Below, piece by piece: positions 21,879 through 33,735 of a stretch of 64,000 nucleotides of DNA. The notes beneath the pieces were generated by a model. The model was not told the origin of the DNA. It ran no database searches and worked only from the letters and a program-made list of their open reading frames with translations. The stretch comes from Thecaphora thlaspeos (lineage: Eukaryota; Basidiomycota; Ustilaginomycetes; Urocystidales; Glomosporiaceae). The translations under genes were made by a program, and so were the position numbers. The first letter of the stretch is position 1; each line of letters starts with the position of its first letter. Location: assembly GCA_900291925.1 (NCBI GenBank), contig UWYS01000006.1, positions 1-64,000 of the forward strand. The letters run 5' to 3'.

Positions 21879-22885
21879 GCTCCCGATGGCGTCACACTGT
21901 CCGACGTCTGATCCTCTCCCTTGCATCTTGGACGTCGCGGTGCGGGATGCGAGTGGCGATGCTCAGTCCTTGGTTCCAGATCCTTTCTTCCGTCGTACCT
22001 CTGCCCGCATCCCCACTTCTCGACCCTTATTCCTGCCCCAGACGCCCCTTGTACATCATCTTCCCCATCTCTCTTTCTCTGTGCAATCCTGACTGAGACG
22101 AGAAACAGACGAGAGGATAGCGCCTCTTCGTACGTGCATCTTACCATGCCTTCTCGTTCCGATGCGCCAACGCTATCCTTCGAAGGACGAACCAGAGGCG
22201 GTCAGGCAGGTCTCACCCTCTTCCACACGCTAACAGGGTACAAGCACGACGTACGACAAGATCGTCGAGCGATCAGGCAAGGCAGGCAAGCAAGCATTTG
22301 ATATTTCCGCCATTCGAACAGAAAACGAGAGAGAAAAAGATACAGAGGTCAACCCATCCAGCCTCGACACCGTCGAGGAAGGAGAGAAGACGCAAAGGGC
22401 AGGCTAGACGCGAGGGCGAATGAAGGCGCAAGAGTAGTACAAGGCAGGGCGAGCCGGAAAGCGAAAGACGCAAAAGAGGGGCAGGAAAGGAGGAAGAACC
22501 GAGAGTCAAAGAAAGGGGGTTGGTGGAGTGGGGTGTGGTGGGCGTACAGCGAGAAACGGAAAAGAGGAGGCACTGTGGAAGGGGATACGGGAGAGCTTGC
22601 TAGGATTACAAGGATATGACCCGGTTAGCGGCGGCGTCGATAAGGGTGGCGGTCACGGGGCGGTTTGACGATCCCGGTATCGCATGGTGAACTACAGCGA
22701 CGCGCGGGGAGGCAGCTAGGCAGGAGACGCAGGGGGATTAGGTTCGCAAGGTATACAGTGCGACGGCAGTGCGACGACGGCGCGTCGACGGCGCGACGAA
22801 AGAAGTTGCAGTGTAGCCAGTCCGACGGTCGGAAAAGAGAGAAGCTTTGCGGAGAGGCGAACGATGGCGGCGAGGCAGCTTGAGC
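21879..22885. other. Convergent intergenic, no gene seen
   Basis: 1 kb between the stop codons of RPA43 and the HMG-box gene. Overlapping ORFs are Arg/Ser-rich and unconvincing. It presumably contains both 3' UTRs. Confidence 0.4.
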
Positions 22886-25024
22886 CTAGAGGTCATCGCC
22901 CTCATTGTCGTCCTCCTCCTCTTCGTCGGCATCCTCGCCCTTGGCGCCGCCCGCCTTGCTGGTGGTGGACTCGAGGCCATGGAGTTGCTCGTAGTCGCGG
23001 CGCAGGTGCTCGTATCGCGCCTTGTCCTGCTCGGCCTTGTCGAGGTAGGGCTGCTTTTCGGTCTCCGAGAGGCTGCGCCACTTGGCGGCGGCCAGCACGC
23101 TCTGCTTGGTCGTCTCCGACTCGCCCTCGAACACCTCCTGCGTCATGTTGGGATCAGCACGAATCGCCCGAAGGAAGAGGAAGTAGGCCGAGAGCGGCTT
23201 CTTGGGCGCGTTGGGGTCCTTGAGGTTGCCCTTGCGCGACTTGCCCGCCTTGCGCTGTGCCGTCCTGAACAGGTTCTCGCGGCGGATGTCGTCGGGCGTC
23301 AGCTTGGCCTTCCACTCCTCCATCTCCTTTTCCCACACCTCCTTGGCCTCGAGACTCCTCCTTTGGAACTCCTGCGCCGTCGAGATAGAGGGGCACAATC
23401 AAACAGAAACGGGCGTCAGCTCTTCAGTCTGGCGTCGGATGATCAGCGCGACGGAGGCCGATGTGATAATCGAGCCGGAACGCACCCCTTTCGCCGAGTC
23501 GGGAAGAGCGGCGTAGCGCTGTCCGGCGTCCTTGGCGACGTGGGCCACGTTTAGCTTCTCGCCAGGGCTTTGCGCCTTGATCTTCTGCAGCTCCTCGGTA
23601 AAGAAAATCTGCCAGGCCGACGGCGCCTGCTTCGGCGGTTTGAGGTGCGACTTGAGAACCGGCGGCTTGGGCGCTGTCGAGCAGCGACAGAGGGACGGGG
23701 CAGACAGAGGACGACGAGGGAGACTGTGTCAGTATCGATTTTCCAGGGTGGGCTTCGCGTGCGTGAACGGCGCGACTCACGGTCGTCCTTCTTGGCCTTC
23801 TTGCTCGCGCTGGGCTTGGCCTCCTTCTCCTCAGGTACGGCGGCGGCGACGGCGGCGGGCGCAGCGTAGGGATGGTGGCGATCCTTGCCGGACTTATCGT
23901 CGTTGGGCGAGACTCCCTTCTTGGACCGGGCCGATGCGGCCGGAGCCTTGGCTCGCTTCTCGCCCTTTACTTTGGCGCCGGGCACGGCGGCCGCGACCGC
24001 CGCAGCGCCAGCCTGTCCGGCCGCGAGGCCCTGCACGCCGCTTGGGTGGAAGTACTGCTGCTGCTGGTAGTGCTGCTGCTGGCCAAAGTTGTTGAACTGC
24101 TCGTTGTTTCCGCCTCCGGGGGCGCCCATCATCGGGTTTGAGCCGGCTCCGCTGACCATGCCACCCATGCCACCGTGCGCGGCCTGGCCGGGGACGTGCG
24201 AGTAGTGCTGCGGCTGCTGGGCCGACTGGCCGTAGCCGTACATGGACATCGAGCCAGCACCGTGGCCGCCGTGGATGTGGGCATGCGAGTTGTTGGGCGA
24301 GTGCTGCGAGTGGGACAGCTGCGACGGCATCGCGTGCGACTGGCCCTGGAAGTGCGAGCCATATGGATGGCCGGGCGACGAGCCGAACAGCGTCGGCGCA
24401 GGGCTCGAATGCTGCTGCGGGCTCTGGTGGACGAGACGCGGCGACTGGTGGCTGAGGCCTGGTTGGCGGGGACGTGCAGCAAGGGGGGAGCGTCGATCGT
24501 CAGCATCGTCCCGTCGGCGAGCGTCGGAGCGGGGAACGCGAGCGCACGTGCAATAACTCACTTGGGTGCCCCATGCCGTAGGCTCCGTTGCCGTGACCGC
24601 CAGCGTTGGCGCCGAGCGGCGGCAGCTGCATGCCTCCGTAGTGGCCGCCTCCTTCCACACTCATGCCCCTCGAGTGCTGCGTGTGGAGGAGAAGAGGGGG
24701 GAAAAGAGAGGGAGTGGGAAAGACGCGTTCAGCACACGTCCATCGCGATGTGGGCGGACGGGATCCGACGCGTCGCTTCGACGGCGACGGGCCGCTGTCG
24801 ACGACGAAGCAACGCAGGGCCGGACAGACGCGCGCTACGCTACTCACCATGGCGGCTGGGTTGAAATACTGCTGGCCTCCTCCGCCACCGCCTCCTCCTG
24901 CTCCGACGTCTTCGGATCCATGTCCGTGGTGAGGGTGGTGTGCCATCGCGTTGGACGGCTGCAACCTGCGAGCTTGGGCTTGGGCAACGGCTTCTTGGGG
25001 GGAGACGAGGTTGTGCGAGTCCAT
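22886..25024 (-). CDS. Two-HMG-box protein with Gln/His/Gly-rich N-terminus
   Basis: Five exons (24848-25024, 24562-24676, 23781-24458, 23486-23673, 22886-23371) in agreeing phases give 547 residues. Residues 1-300 are low-complexity Gln, His, Gly and Ser, typical of transcription-regulator disordered regions, followed by a Lys-rich stretch. HMG box A lies at about 337-410 (PSAWQIFFTEELQKIKA...YAALPDSAKG, interrupted by an intron) and box B at about 443-515 (DPNAPKKPLSAYFLFLRAIR...WRSLSETEKQPYLDKA). The tail is acidic (EEEEDDNEGDD). HMG boxes bend DNA; this one is probably nuclear. Yeast Abf2 also has two boxes but is a short mitochondrial protein, so the long Q/H-rich N-terminus argues against that role. 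Confidence 0.8.
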
Positions 25025-26479
25025 GGTCGTGGGGACGGGGATCTCTTCTGGCTTGAGGTGGCGCCCAGGAACAATCAGGAAGGTTCCTTGGGGGTGGCGC
25101 GGCCGGGAGCAGGGTGTTAGGGGCGCGTACGGTGGGGTCGCGGTGTGGCAAAAAAGCGGAAGGGTCGGGCGAGGCTCCTGATCACCAGCAGCTAGCGGTT
25201 GGCGTGGCGTAGAGTGGAGCGGTACGGTAGGGCGACGGTGGGGCGGGGGCAGTGCGGTGTGGTGCGGTTGCGGGGAGGAGGCGAGAGCAACAACGGATGT
25301 AGGCTCGGGCCGTGTGTCGAGGGAGTGGGGAGGGAGCGAGGCCGTGTGTCGCGACGCGCTGGGCAAGCTGACAGGTCGGGGGCGAGAGGTGGCCTGTGTG
25401 AGTGACCAAGGCGGGAAGAACGGGCGGGCGGGCAGGCAAGCGGCTAAAAAAAGCCGGGGGCGGAGGCGGTGGCTGGGTGGCCGTTGATGTGCTCTCGTGC
25501 TGTGACGGCGAGGACGAGGCAGGAGGGGACGGACGAGTGTAGCAGGGCGAGGCGGCGTAGGAGCAGCTGGTGCTAATAACACGGGAGATGGGCAGAAGCG
25601 AGAGGGAGCAGGAAGGGGCAACGGCGGGAGAGCGGCGGCGGCAACACAGTGATGGTGAAAAGGCAGGGAGCAAGAGGGGGCCGCCTTGGGCCCAGGTGCC
25701 TCTCGACCTACTGGATCAGCGTCTGCAGCCAGCAGTGGGAGGGGCCGCGTGCCTGCCCTGCCCTGCCCTGCCCTGCCCCGCTGAATGCCCACACACCGCG
25801 CGGCCTCTCCCTTCGGCCCGTCGCCAGGTGAAGAACGAGAAAAAAAAAACCCCCCGGGACTGCAATGCGCGTCGCGGCCGGCCACCTGCGGTCAGCTTCA
25901 CTTGCGGCCGAAAGAACACACCAAAGGGCAGAGGCTCGCGGCTCTCGCGCGCGCGCGCGCGGCCCAACGAGCAAGCGCCGGCTGCCGGCTCGACAGTCCA
26001 GCGGGCTCATCGGTGGCGGACCACAACAGGCCGGGAAAAAGGAAGGGGGCGGCGCACAAAGACTCTTTGTACTCTTGTGAACTGTGACTCTAAGTCTAGG
26101 ACGAGGTTGCCGCGGCCGGCAGATGGGGCAGAAGGCGAACATGGGTTGACAGGGGGGCGAGGTGCCTCGAATGGATACCTCTGAGCAGAGCTGTCGTCGA
26201 GCCTGTCCCACCACATCAACAACATGCGCAGACTTGAGTATCCCAGAGTATGCAGTCCTCGTGGCCATCGCGCAAAGTCGTTCCTATACAAGCAGTCCAG
26301 ATGGATCCGCCGGTGACGTAAGCGCCTTCTTCGCCGCTGTGACGGACCGGTTCGAAGCGACTGCGGCACGACCCTGGCGCACAATATCGTCCCGTCGCGC
26401 CGGCCGTGTCACTATTGATCGCTCTTTACATACGACGACGGTCCATGCCATCCACCACTTGTCTGCGGCTTCCTTAGCT
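25025..26479. other. Intergenic, A10C6 junction
   Basis: Upstream region of the HMG gene and downstream region of the methyltransferase gene. Includes CCCTG pentamers (25757-25776), an A10C6GGG junction (25840-25858) and a CG run (25949-25960). Long ORFs here are Pro/Ser/Arg-rich and judged spurious. Confidence 0.45.
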
Positions 26480-27889
26480 CTATCCTATCGCACTGGACCA
26501 TCCGATCTGTATCCATTTATAGACACTCTGGTTAGCCGACCTCGCCCTCTTCGCATTCGGCATTAAGCTAGGCGCTCCAAAGTTGTCGTACCCGACGTAA
26601 TCCGATTCGTCCAGAATGCGCAGCCCCATCTCCGTTGCGTCCGTCGCTGAGTCGGACGGGAAGGCCTCGTAGATGGCTTTCAGCTCTTGCGTGTGGGTAG
26701 GCCGGAGAGGCAGCATCAGGTGGAGAAGCGGGCACTGTGTTCCTTCGACGGACGAAGGTCGTCTGAGGTACTTGTTGGCTACTGAGCGGATCCAGCGCGG
26801 ATGCTCGGGGTCGTAGATGCAGTCTATGAGAGGCGCGGAGCAGCAGGGGGTGAGACGTGGTCAGTAGACGGTGGCGAGTCCTTCGAGGGAGGGGCATTTC
26901 GACTCACCGGCAGCGATCAGAAGGTCAAACATCCGCGGTCCAACACCTTCTACGTCCTCCGGACCTCCAGCCCATTTTGCTTGAGAAGCGACCGTCGGGA
27001 GGGACGATACCGTCTGTGCGGTGCTCACGTATGCCTCACCTGACGACGTCCGACTCTGTTCGGCATCAACCGCCTGCCAATCGAGCGTCCTGACTTCGAA
27101 TCGCGTCCTCGAGTCGCCGCTCTTGTCATCCTCGTCCCACGCGTTGATCAAAGCGTTGTGAGCGAGGTTCTCTAACACGGTCGGGTGGTAATCTGTCGAG
27201 ACGAAGATGTGTTCCCTGTCCGGGTCGGAAGACGCCAGCCACCTCGCAGCAGCGAGGCCGACCAGGCCCGTCCCGGCACCTAGCTCCAACACCTTGATCG
27301 GACCGCTAGGTTGGGGATAGAGGGGAAGGAGGAGCTGGGTGAGGATGGGGGCAGCCCCCCACGTATGTGTACCGAGCGAGTCGTGGATCAACGTTCCGTC
27401 GCGCAGGGGTAGGCGAACGTCGAGGTCGCCCCGATCGAACGTGTGGATCTTGGTGGTGGGGCCCGAAGCCATCTTGCCCGCACACGCCGAGAGCAGCTCC
27501 GAAACTCGATCGAACAGCGTTTCCACTTGCTCCTCCTGATCCTCGTCGCTCGACGTGCCGAACGACATGGTGAGTTCGGAAATGAGCCGAGTGAGCCAGC
27601 TGCGAACGTAGCGAAGCTCGAACGAATCGTCTGCATCGTCGATATCTGGTTCTTGTGCGGGACATTGTGTAGTCACGGAGGCTGGGAGTAACTGGGGAGC
27701 GGAATGGTGACATTCTTGTCCTGTTATGCCGAGAGCGTGCGAGAGTTGGTCAAGACCGTCCCGGATGAGCGAGAGACCGCGAGCGTTGGAGACGGAGAGC
27801 GTCTTGAGGTTGCAGAGGTCACGCAATGGAAGGAAGGCTTCGGCTGGCGATGCATCGAAGACGTCGTCGGTGCGGCTTGAGCACGGCAT
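26480..27889 (-). CDS. Seven-beta-strand methyltransferase, protein-lysine type
   Basis: Two exons, 26908-27889 and 26480-26823, joined by an 84-nt intron, give 441 residues. A long N-terminal region (about 1-150) precedes the catalytic fold. SAM-binding motif I is VLELGAGTGLVGLAAARWL; VSTDYHPTVLENLAHNAL is motif II; FDLLIAADCIYDPEHPRW, formed across the splice, is the D-x-x-Y/D block of the Methyltransf_16 family. Such enzymes mostly methylate lysines on translation factors and chaperones; the extended N-terminus recalls yeast Efm2, but that is inference. The N-terminus is uncertain: sequence just upstream (27890-28140) stays open in another frame, so an upstream exon may exist. Confidence 0.72.
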
Positions 27890-30351
27890 TGTGGTATTGG
27901 CGGTCCGAGACCGTGCAATCCGGTGCTGCGGCAGACGAGGAAGCTGAGTCCAGCACGGCTAGGAACTCGTTGCGCGATGCCTCTTTGCGGCTTCCCTTTG
28001 CAGCCACAGATGCGCGATGAGAGAACTGAATCCTGTGCGGAAGCTGAGTTGCTTCAGCCTTGCTCCCTTGACAGCTTGTGTGAAGCACCAGGGTCGACGA
28101 ACGTCCAGATAGGTACAGAACTCCGAACGCCTGGAACTACGATGTGAGTGCAGGATATACTTTTTCTCCTTTTCCCTCTCATTTCTCTGCGCGATGCGAC
28201 TTGGCGGAACAACGGGGCCCGATCGCGACCGGCTCTGTCCACTGCTCCCTGGCGTCTTCCGGCGATGCCGCAGCTTGCTCCGTCTAACGGGCTATCCGAA
28301 GACTGGAGCCACTTACGTCCTTCCACCACATCACGCCACTGCGACAGCGTCGAAGAGGGCGAAAGGAGATCTATCTCTTGAATCACCGCCATCAACCCGC
28401 CTAGCCGTCTCGCGTTTTCGGATCCGCAATCCACGGAGACCATTGGACCCTGACGGAGCTGTGTAAGCAACGCACCGATTTCGGCTCGCTGTCGATCGTG
28501 TCGAACGAAACGAGCACCCAAGCGAGCGAGACCCTCTGAGCTAGTGCGATGACGACATGAACGACTGCGGACAAGGCGCGCGTGGCCGGGACTGCGAGCC
28601 AAGGGGGGAGGGGAACAAGCAGGAAAAAAGCCGCCTTCGACTTGGCTCTATGGCCGGCCAGCTGGTTGCCCTCTAAGTTAGAGAGGAGTATCTGGCGCTT
28701 CGGTAGGACCTTTCCCTAGATGCTTCATCAACCGGCTGCATCCAGAGAGACGCCTGTAGGGTCTTGCTTCCCTGTACGAGACGAACGGGTCGTCGACCGA
28801 CCGCTCATACGAAAAGGCTGGCCGACAGAGGGATGTGGCTTGCGCACGCAGCAGAGGCAACCTTGCATTGATGGACTGCAGGCCCCGCCATGGCCGCAGC
28901 CAGAACCGGCGACAGCGTCACCATTTTGGCCCCGCTGTTTGTTCGCTGTTCGCTGCTGTTGCTGCGGGGAAAGAGGGCGGCGGCCATGAGGTCGGGCCTG
29001 CCGCCGTGCTCATGGTGCGAGGCGCGTGACTTCACAAGCCTGTCCGAGCAGGGGACGCTGTTCGGCCAAGCCCCCTTGGCTTGGCTGTGTCTGCGCCGTG
29101 CAAAAGGCAGCGCACCGGCCTAAGTAATACACCGCATGAGGCAGCGCAGAGGTGAAAGCACCCCGACAAGCCATTTCACCGCAAACCGGCTCGTTTCCGT
29201 CTGCAGCTCATCGGAAAAGTCCCCTGGTCCCTCGCCCGCCCGAAGCGATTCGAGCCATCCGCCGATCCCCATCTCTCTCTCTATAGGTTTGCGCTGGTCC
29301 GTTCGCTGCTGGCGTTGTCTAGTTTTTTCGGTTCTCCCGCTTGTTTGCTCGTCGGTTGCCTCCTGTGGGCCCCTCGCTCCGGCTCGCGACCCCCCCCCCC
29401 CCCCAACGGAAACCCTACATATGTAGCTGACCCTGACGGCAACCAGCAGCAGCAGCAGCGACCCTCTGATCCGTTGGCAGTCTTTTGCATTTCGAGGTTT
29501 CGGGTCCCCCGGCCGCCGCCACCACCCTCTTCCTTCTTCCATCCCTTGTTCTCGCTCTCGCTCTCGCTCTCGCTCTCGTCCAGATAGGCAGACACCTTGT
29601 CGGGACTCTCCCGCATTTGCTCTGACCGTCCGCCATCACTTCTCCTTCTCCTTACCTTCGACCGGATCACCCCTGTCGCTGCCTCTTCTCCGTCGCTACT
29701 GTCACCTTGGCCCATCGTCTCGTTCGCCGACCTCGTCCTCATCTTCGGCCGCCGGCCCCGCCCTTCAGCCTACTTTAATCGTGGCATCTACGCCATAGCA
29801 CCCTCTTTTATTGCTCTCCGCCATTCGTGCACCTCGAGGTCACCACTGCAGACGCAGCCGCCCAGTCCTCTCTCCACGCATCCCCATCGCGCTGGACAAG
29901 TCTCATCACCACATATTAGGTCCTAGGTACCGCACACGAGACCCCACGGCAGCCCCGGCTTCGCCGTGCTATCCCCGGCCCTCGCCCTCGTTCTCAGCAC
30001 ACGAGACAGCGCCGGTTCCACTCTGTGTCACTAAAAGCGGCAGAGACACTGCTGCTCCACCTCTGACACCACCTACCTCTGGCTGTCCGCCTGTGCTAAC
30101 ACACGTCCCGCCACCGGAACGCTTTCGGTCTCTAGCTGCGAGATAGCCAGCTAGGAGGGAGACGTCTTGCGAAGCCGGGGTTGTTTCGTCGGAAGAAGGC
30201 CGACCCAGCGTCCACGACTCGCCACATCTGATCGCCGGAAGCAGGGTTCGACCTTAACAGAGGATCAGAACGCCCGTATTCGGATAGCATCCACACGATC
30301 CTCTCCCGACTTACACGTGTGCTCGCTCGTCGCCTGGAGCCGTCCGCCAAC
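27890..30351. other. Long intergenic, possible unassigned exon
   Basis: 2.5 kb between two divergent genes. A minus-strand open frame at 28054-28602 has coding-like character and a perfect GTAAGT donor at about 28316 (see findings). The remainder, 28650-30350, is C/T-rich on the plus strand with a C12-14 run near 29392-29404, CAG repeats (29444-29458) and a CTCTCG hexamer run near 29550-29576; it looks like the leader and promoter of the downstream plus-strand gene. Confidence 0.4.
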
Positions 30352-31632
30352 ATGGCACAACCAGCGACTGCGGCCATCATTGTCGCCGCCATCTTTGGAA
30401 GCATCGCTGTCCTCTTCTTCGCCTATCGCATCTACCGCAAGGTGTGGAACCACCGCCACCCGACAGAACTCCTCCCGCCCGTCCGCGAGCCGCTGACCGC
30501 CTATTATGGCCAGTCGGCGATAACGCCAAGTATGACGCAGCAAGAGTCTTCGCCCTACTCGTTCTTTGGTCACGCCAACGGAATGGACAGCAAGGGCTCC
30601 AGCATCGCCGTACCCTCGCCCAGCTACAACGGAGCGGCCACGCCGAGCGAAATTCCATCGCCGTTCACGCCGACGGCGGACTTGATGCTCGAAGCCGGAT
30701 CCATGTCGCCCGAAGGGTACGATGGACACGGCCGCGGCTTCTCGACCGTCTCGAGCTCGTTGTCGACAATGACGCTCAAGCGGAGCTATGCCAGCGGGCT
30801 GCCGAAGCCTTCGTCTGCCTTGGTCCACTCGGCGCTCAGCACGCTGTCGATGGGGCGAAGGGAGTCGTACCTCCCGCACTCGCCCCTCAACCGCGACTCG
30901 ATTCAGATCGTCCCGCCGCAGCCGCTAGGCTTTGGGACGGGCGGCTTCGCCATGGCGACGGACCAGAGGACGCTTGCCTTTAGCAAGATGAGCGGCATTG
31001 GCGCGGGCGAGGACCTGACGAGCGGGGTGGTGTGGGCGGACAAGGAGCTCCAGCAGCAAGAGCACCAGCACCAGCACCAGCAGCACCACGACACCTCGAG
31101 ACGGTCATCAAAGTCCCATCTTGGCGAGGAGGAGAGGCGGAAGTACCTCATGGAAGGTCCGAGCTCGATCGGGCGGTCTAGCAGCCCAGCCGTCGGACCT
31201 TCAATCGCCTCGTCCGTCTCGCGGCGGGCGCTCTCACCGGCGGGATCCAGCCTCGTCTCGACCTCTCGTCGCGGCGACTCGGCGCTGAGCGATCGTTCTT
31301 CCAACTCGGACGACAACGCCCCGCCGTCGGTACCGCCGCTGCCGTCTGGCTTCGATGCGCGCGCACTCGACGAGGCCAAATCGCCGCTACAGAGGGTGGC
31401 GGGGCACGACCGCCTGCCCGTCCCGCACTACCGCATGCCGTCCGAAGTCAACAGCGTGGAGACGGACCACACCGGGTCGCCGATCCTGGGCGCGTTTCAG
31501 ACGTTGAGTCCGACGGGATCCGGACCGAGCCCGCAACCGAACCCGCAGAGGTCGGTCAAGCCTTCGCCTCGCGCCTCGCCGTCGTCGTTTTCGGCGGCGA
31601 ACGCGAGGCCGTCGTTGCAGGATGAGGCGTGA
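30352..31632 (+). CDS. Single-pass membrane protein, disordered Ser/Pro-rich tail
   Basis: Single exon, 426 residues from the ATG at 30352 (an in-frame start at 30319 exists but adds an Arg-rich stub in front of the membrane segment). Residues about 8-28 (AIIVAAIFGSIAVLFFAYRI) form one transmembrane helix followed by basic RKVW, suggesting an N-out, C-in signal anchor. Everything after is predicted disordered: Ser, Pro and Gly with a Gln/His tract near residues 230-245 and many SP/TP sites that could be phosphorylated. No known domain. It could be a plasma-membrane or ER scaffold; function unknown. Confidence 0.6.
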   Translation: MAQPATAAIIVAAIFGSIAVLFFAYRIYRKVWNHRHPTELLPPVREPLTAYYGQSAITPSMTQQESSPYSFFGHANGMDSKGSSIAVPSPSYNGAATPSEIPSPFTPTADLMLEAGSMSPEGYDGHGRGFSTVSSSLSTMTLKRSYASGLPKPSSALVHSALSTLSMGRRESYLPHSPLNRDSIQIVPPQPLGFGTGGFAMATDQRTLAFSKMSGIGAGEDLTSGVVWADKELQQQEHQHQHQQHHDTSRRSSKSHLGEEERRKYLMEGPSSIGRSSSPAVGPSIASSVSRRALSPAGSSLVSTSRRGDSALSDRSSNSDDNAPPSVPPLPSGFDARALDEAKSPLQRVAGHDRLPVPHYRMPSEVNSVETDHTGSPILGAFQTLSPTGSGPSPQPNPQRSVKPSPRASPSSFSAANARPSLQDEA

Positions 31633-32648
31633 GGCGGCTGTGCAACGGGCTGAGCCAGGTCCTTTCAGCGGTCGAGGGGTCAGCTCGGGCGACGTCGGAT
31701 GGCTCTCCCCTGCCTTCCGGCGTGATAGCGACGCTCGAGAAGGGTGCAAAGGCCTTTTGTTTGCTCGCCCAGTCGGCGCACCCTCTATTTACCGCACGCT
31801 CGACGGAGCCAGCATCGTCTCGCACTCTCTTGTCTCAGTGACGACACTCAACGCAGCCGCAGCACCTTCAAGCCATCTATCGACGATCGCTGAGGAGTTC
31901 CCACTGCGCGCAACCCAAAACGGACTTCACTCCTTCTCTTCCCTCTCGCAGCACATTACATAGCATGCTCGGACCCGTCTCACATCACTCAAGCCTCTTT
32001 CCAATGGGATCGTCGACTGCTTGCCTTTATCAAATACCGTCTCATTGTTCCTCTTTCGCCGTGTTCTTCTTTCCGACCTTGCAGCAGGGGAGAGTGCAAG
32101 GTGTGCTTCGTCTTGTCCGTTCGTTCAGTCGGTATGTCAGTGGCCCTTGGAAGAAAGGGAATCGAACGGATTGTACGACGTACTAGTTTTCGGTGTGTGC
32201 GAAGTGCGAATGACGAGCGGAGAGCGTGAGAGAAGAGCATGCAGCAGTGAGGACTCTCATACGACTCGACCGTCATCGTCAGAGTGACCGTCTTTGATCT
32301 TTCAAATTTCCATGTCAAGTTTCCAGCAAGGGGGTGACAGGATTAGCATACGCACAATCTCGAGTATGTGTCATGGGTGTCAGTCGAGTTGGGAGGTGAG
32401 GCCGCCTAAACTAAAACAAGACGCCGGTCGAGGAGGGTTCGGGTGGGTTGGGCTATTACGGGTGTGTGTGAAGATCGTGAGATCGATATAGACAAGAGGG
32501 AAGGGGGCGCGGTAAGGCAAGCTCGTGTACGGTGCGGTGGAAATTGTCGCTCCTTCTCTTAGCTTTGTGCGGATTGAGAGCGAGGGATGGCTGGGCGCGA
32601 ATGTTGGTGCTGCAGTATACTAGGGCTGGTGTGGCGAGTCGCGAAGAC
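31633..32648. other. Convergent intergenic, no gene seen
   Basis: About 1 kb between two converging genes. AT content is slightly higher than in the genes. No credible ORF or RNA gene. Confidence 0.4.
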
Positions 32649-33735
32649 TCATGCTTCTTTCTTGCTGAGGTGCGAGCCAATGAGCTGTTCGGTGGGTGGC
32701 GGAGTAAGAAGGAATGAAGGCTGGTCAGACGTCTGGCTCTACGTAGCAGGATGAGTTGGAGAACGGAATTCAGTTCGCTGCTCACCTTTGCCATCTCAAA
32801 AGAGCTGTGAGGTCAATCCGAAGGTGGAAGGGATTGCCAAGGGAGGCTGAGGGTAAGCAAGCGCGAGAGACTAGACGCACATTGGACACGCTACTACATC
32901 ACTCACTCGACCGTGTCCTTGCCAAAGATATCTGTGAGCTTCTCGTCGCAGAGAATCTGACGCTTGTTGCTCTCGTTTTGGAGATTGTTCGCCTTGATGT
33001 ACACCCAGAGATTCTTGACGACGGCGTGCCGTGGCATCTGTCGCGGCGGCGGGATGGACACGGTGGAAGAAGAGCACAGGGTCAGTAGACCGTAGTATTG
33101 GCCTGCTTCGCGGGCGCAATCGACAAACTCACCTCGTTGCCTCCACAAACCTCTGCCAGCTTGGGCGCGAGAAGGAGCGGTCTGTTGAAGGGGTTGTTGG
33201 GGTTCGAGGCTCGCTTCTTCTTGGCCGCCTCCTCGTCCTCGTCCGCCACCTCGCTCACCGCACGCTTCTTCGTCGCCTTCTTCTTCGGTTTTGCCGGCTC
33301 AACGGCCGACGCCGCTGCCTTGGGTGCCGCTTTTGTCTTTGCGCCGTTGGATGCTGTGGATGACGTTGCTGCTGCGGTGTCCTTCTTGACGGGCGCTGCG
33401 CCCTGGCTGTTGCTGGGTGTAGCGTGTCCGCCGCGCACACCGCCGAGGCCGGGGAGCGCGAGGCCGCCCGAGGGAAGAGCGGATGGCGGCTTGACGTCCG
33501 GTTGTGGTGGGACGGCGACCGACTTTGACATCTGGTCGAAGCAGTCGCGGATCACCTCGTCGACCTGCTTCTTGCTCGCGGCGAGATCGAGCGCGGGCGG
33601 GAGCCTGCCTGACGGCAGCTGTGATAGCCCGATGCGCACCTTCTTGGCCGAGATGGACGAGAGGTCGGCATGCTCGAGGATGTCGATGATGGCCGGTCGC
33701 AGCACCGAGACGATATGAGGGTCGAGTTGCGACAT
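32649..33735 (-). CDS. DEK_C plus SWIB-domain protein (Uaf30/Tri1-like)
   Basis: Four exons (33133-33735, 32907-33037, 32786-32804, 32649-32684) in agreeing phases give 262 residues. The N-terminal 60 residues (VSVLRPAIIDILEHADLSS...VRIGLSQL) resemble a DEK_C helical domain. A Lys/Ala-rich linker contains KKKATKKRAV. The SWIB/MDM2 domain starts near residue 180 (NPFNRPLLLAPKLAEVCGG) and runs MPRHAVVKNLWVYIKANNLQ, ILCDEKLTDIFGKDTVDSFEMAKLIGSHL. The order matches yeast Uaf30, an rDNA upstream-activating-factor subunit, and its paralogue Tri1; I cannot tell which. The SWIB domain is completed by a 19-nt exon and a 36-nt last exon. Reading through intron 2 would stop after DTVE and lose the end of the domain. 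Confidence 0.82.

Noticed and set aside
24500..25885. 461-residue minus-strand ORF
   Set aside because: Includes the HMG gene's first exons in frame, but its upstream 280 residues are Pro/Ser/Arg leader sequence before the ATG at 25024, and it reads through introns.
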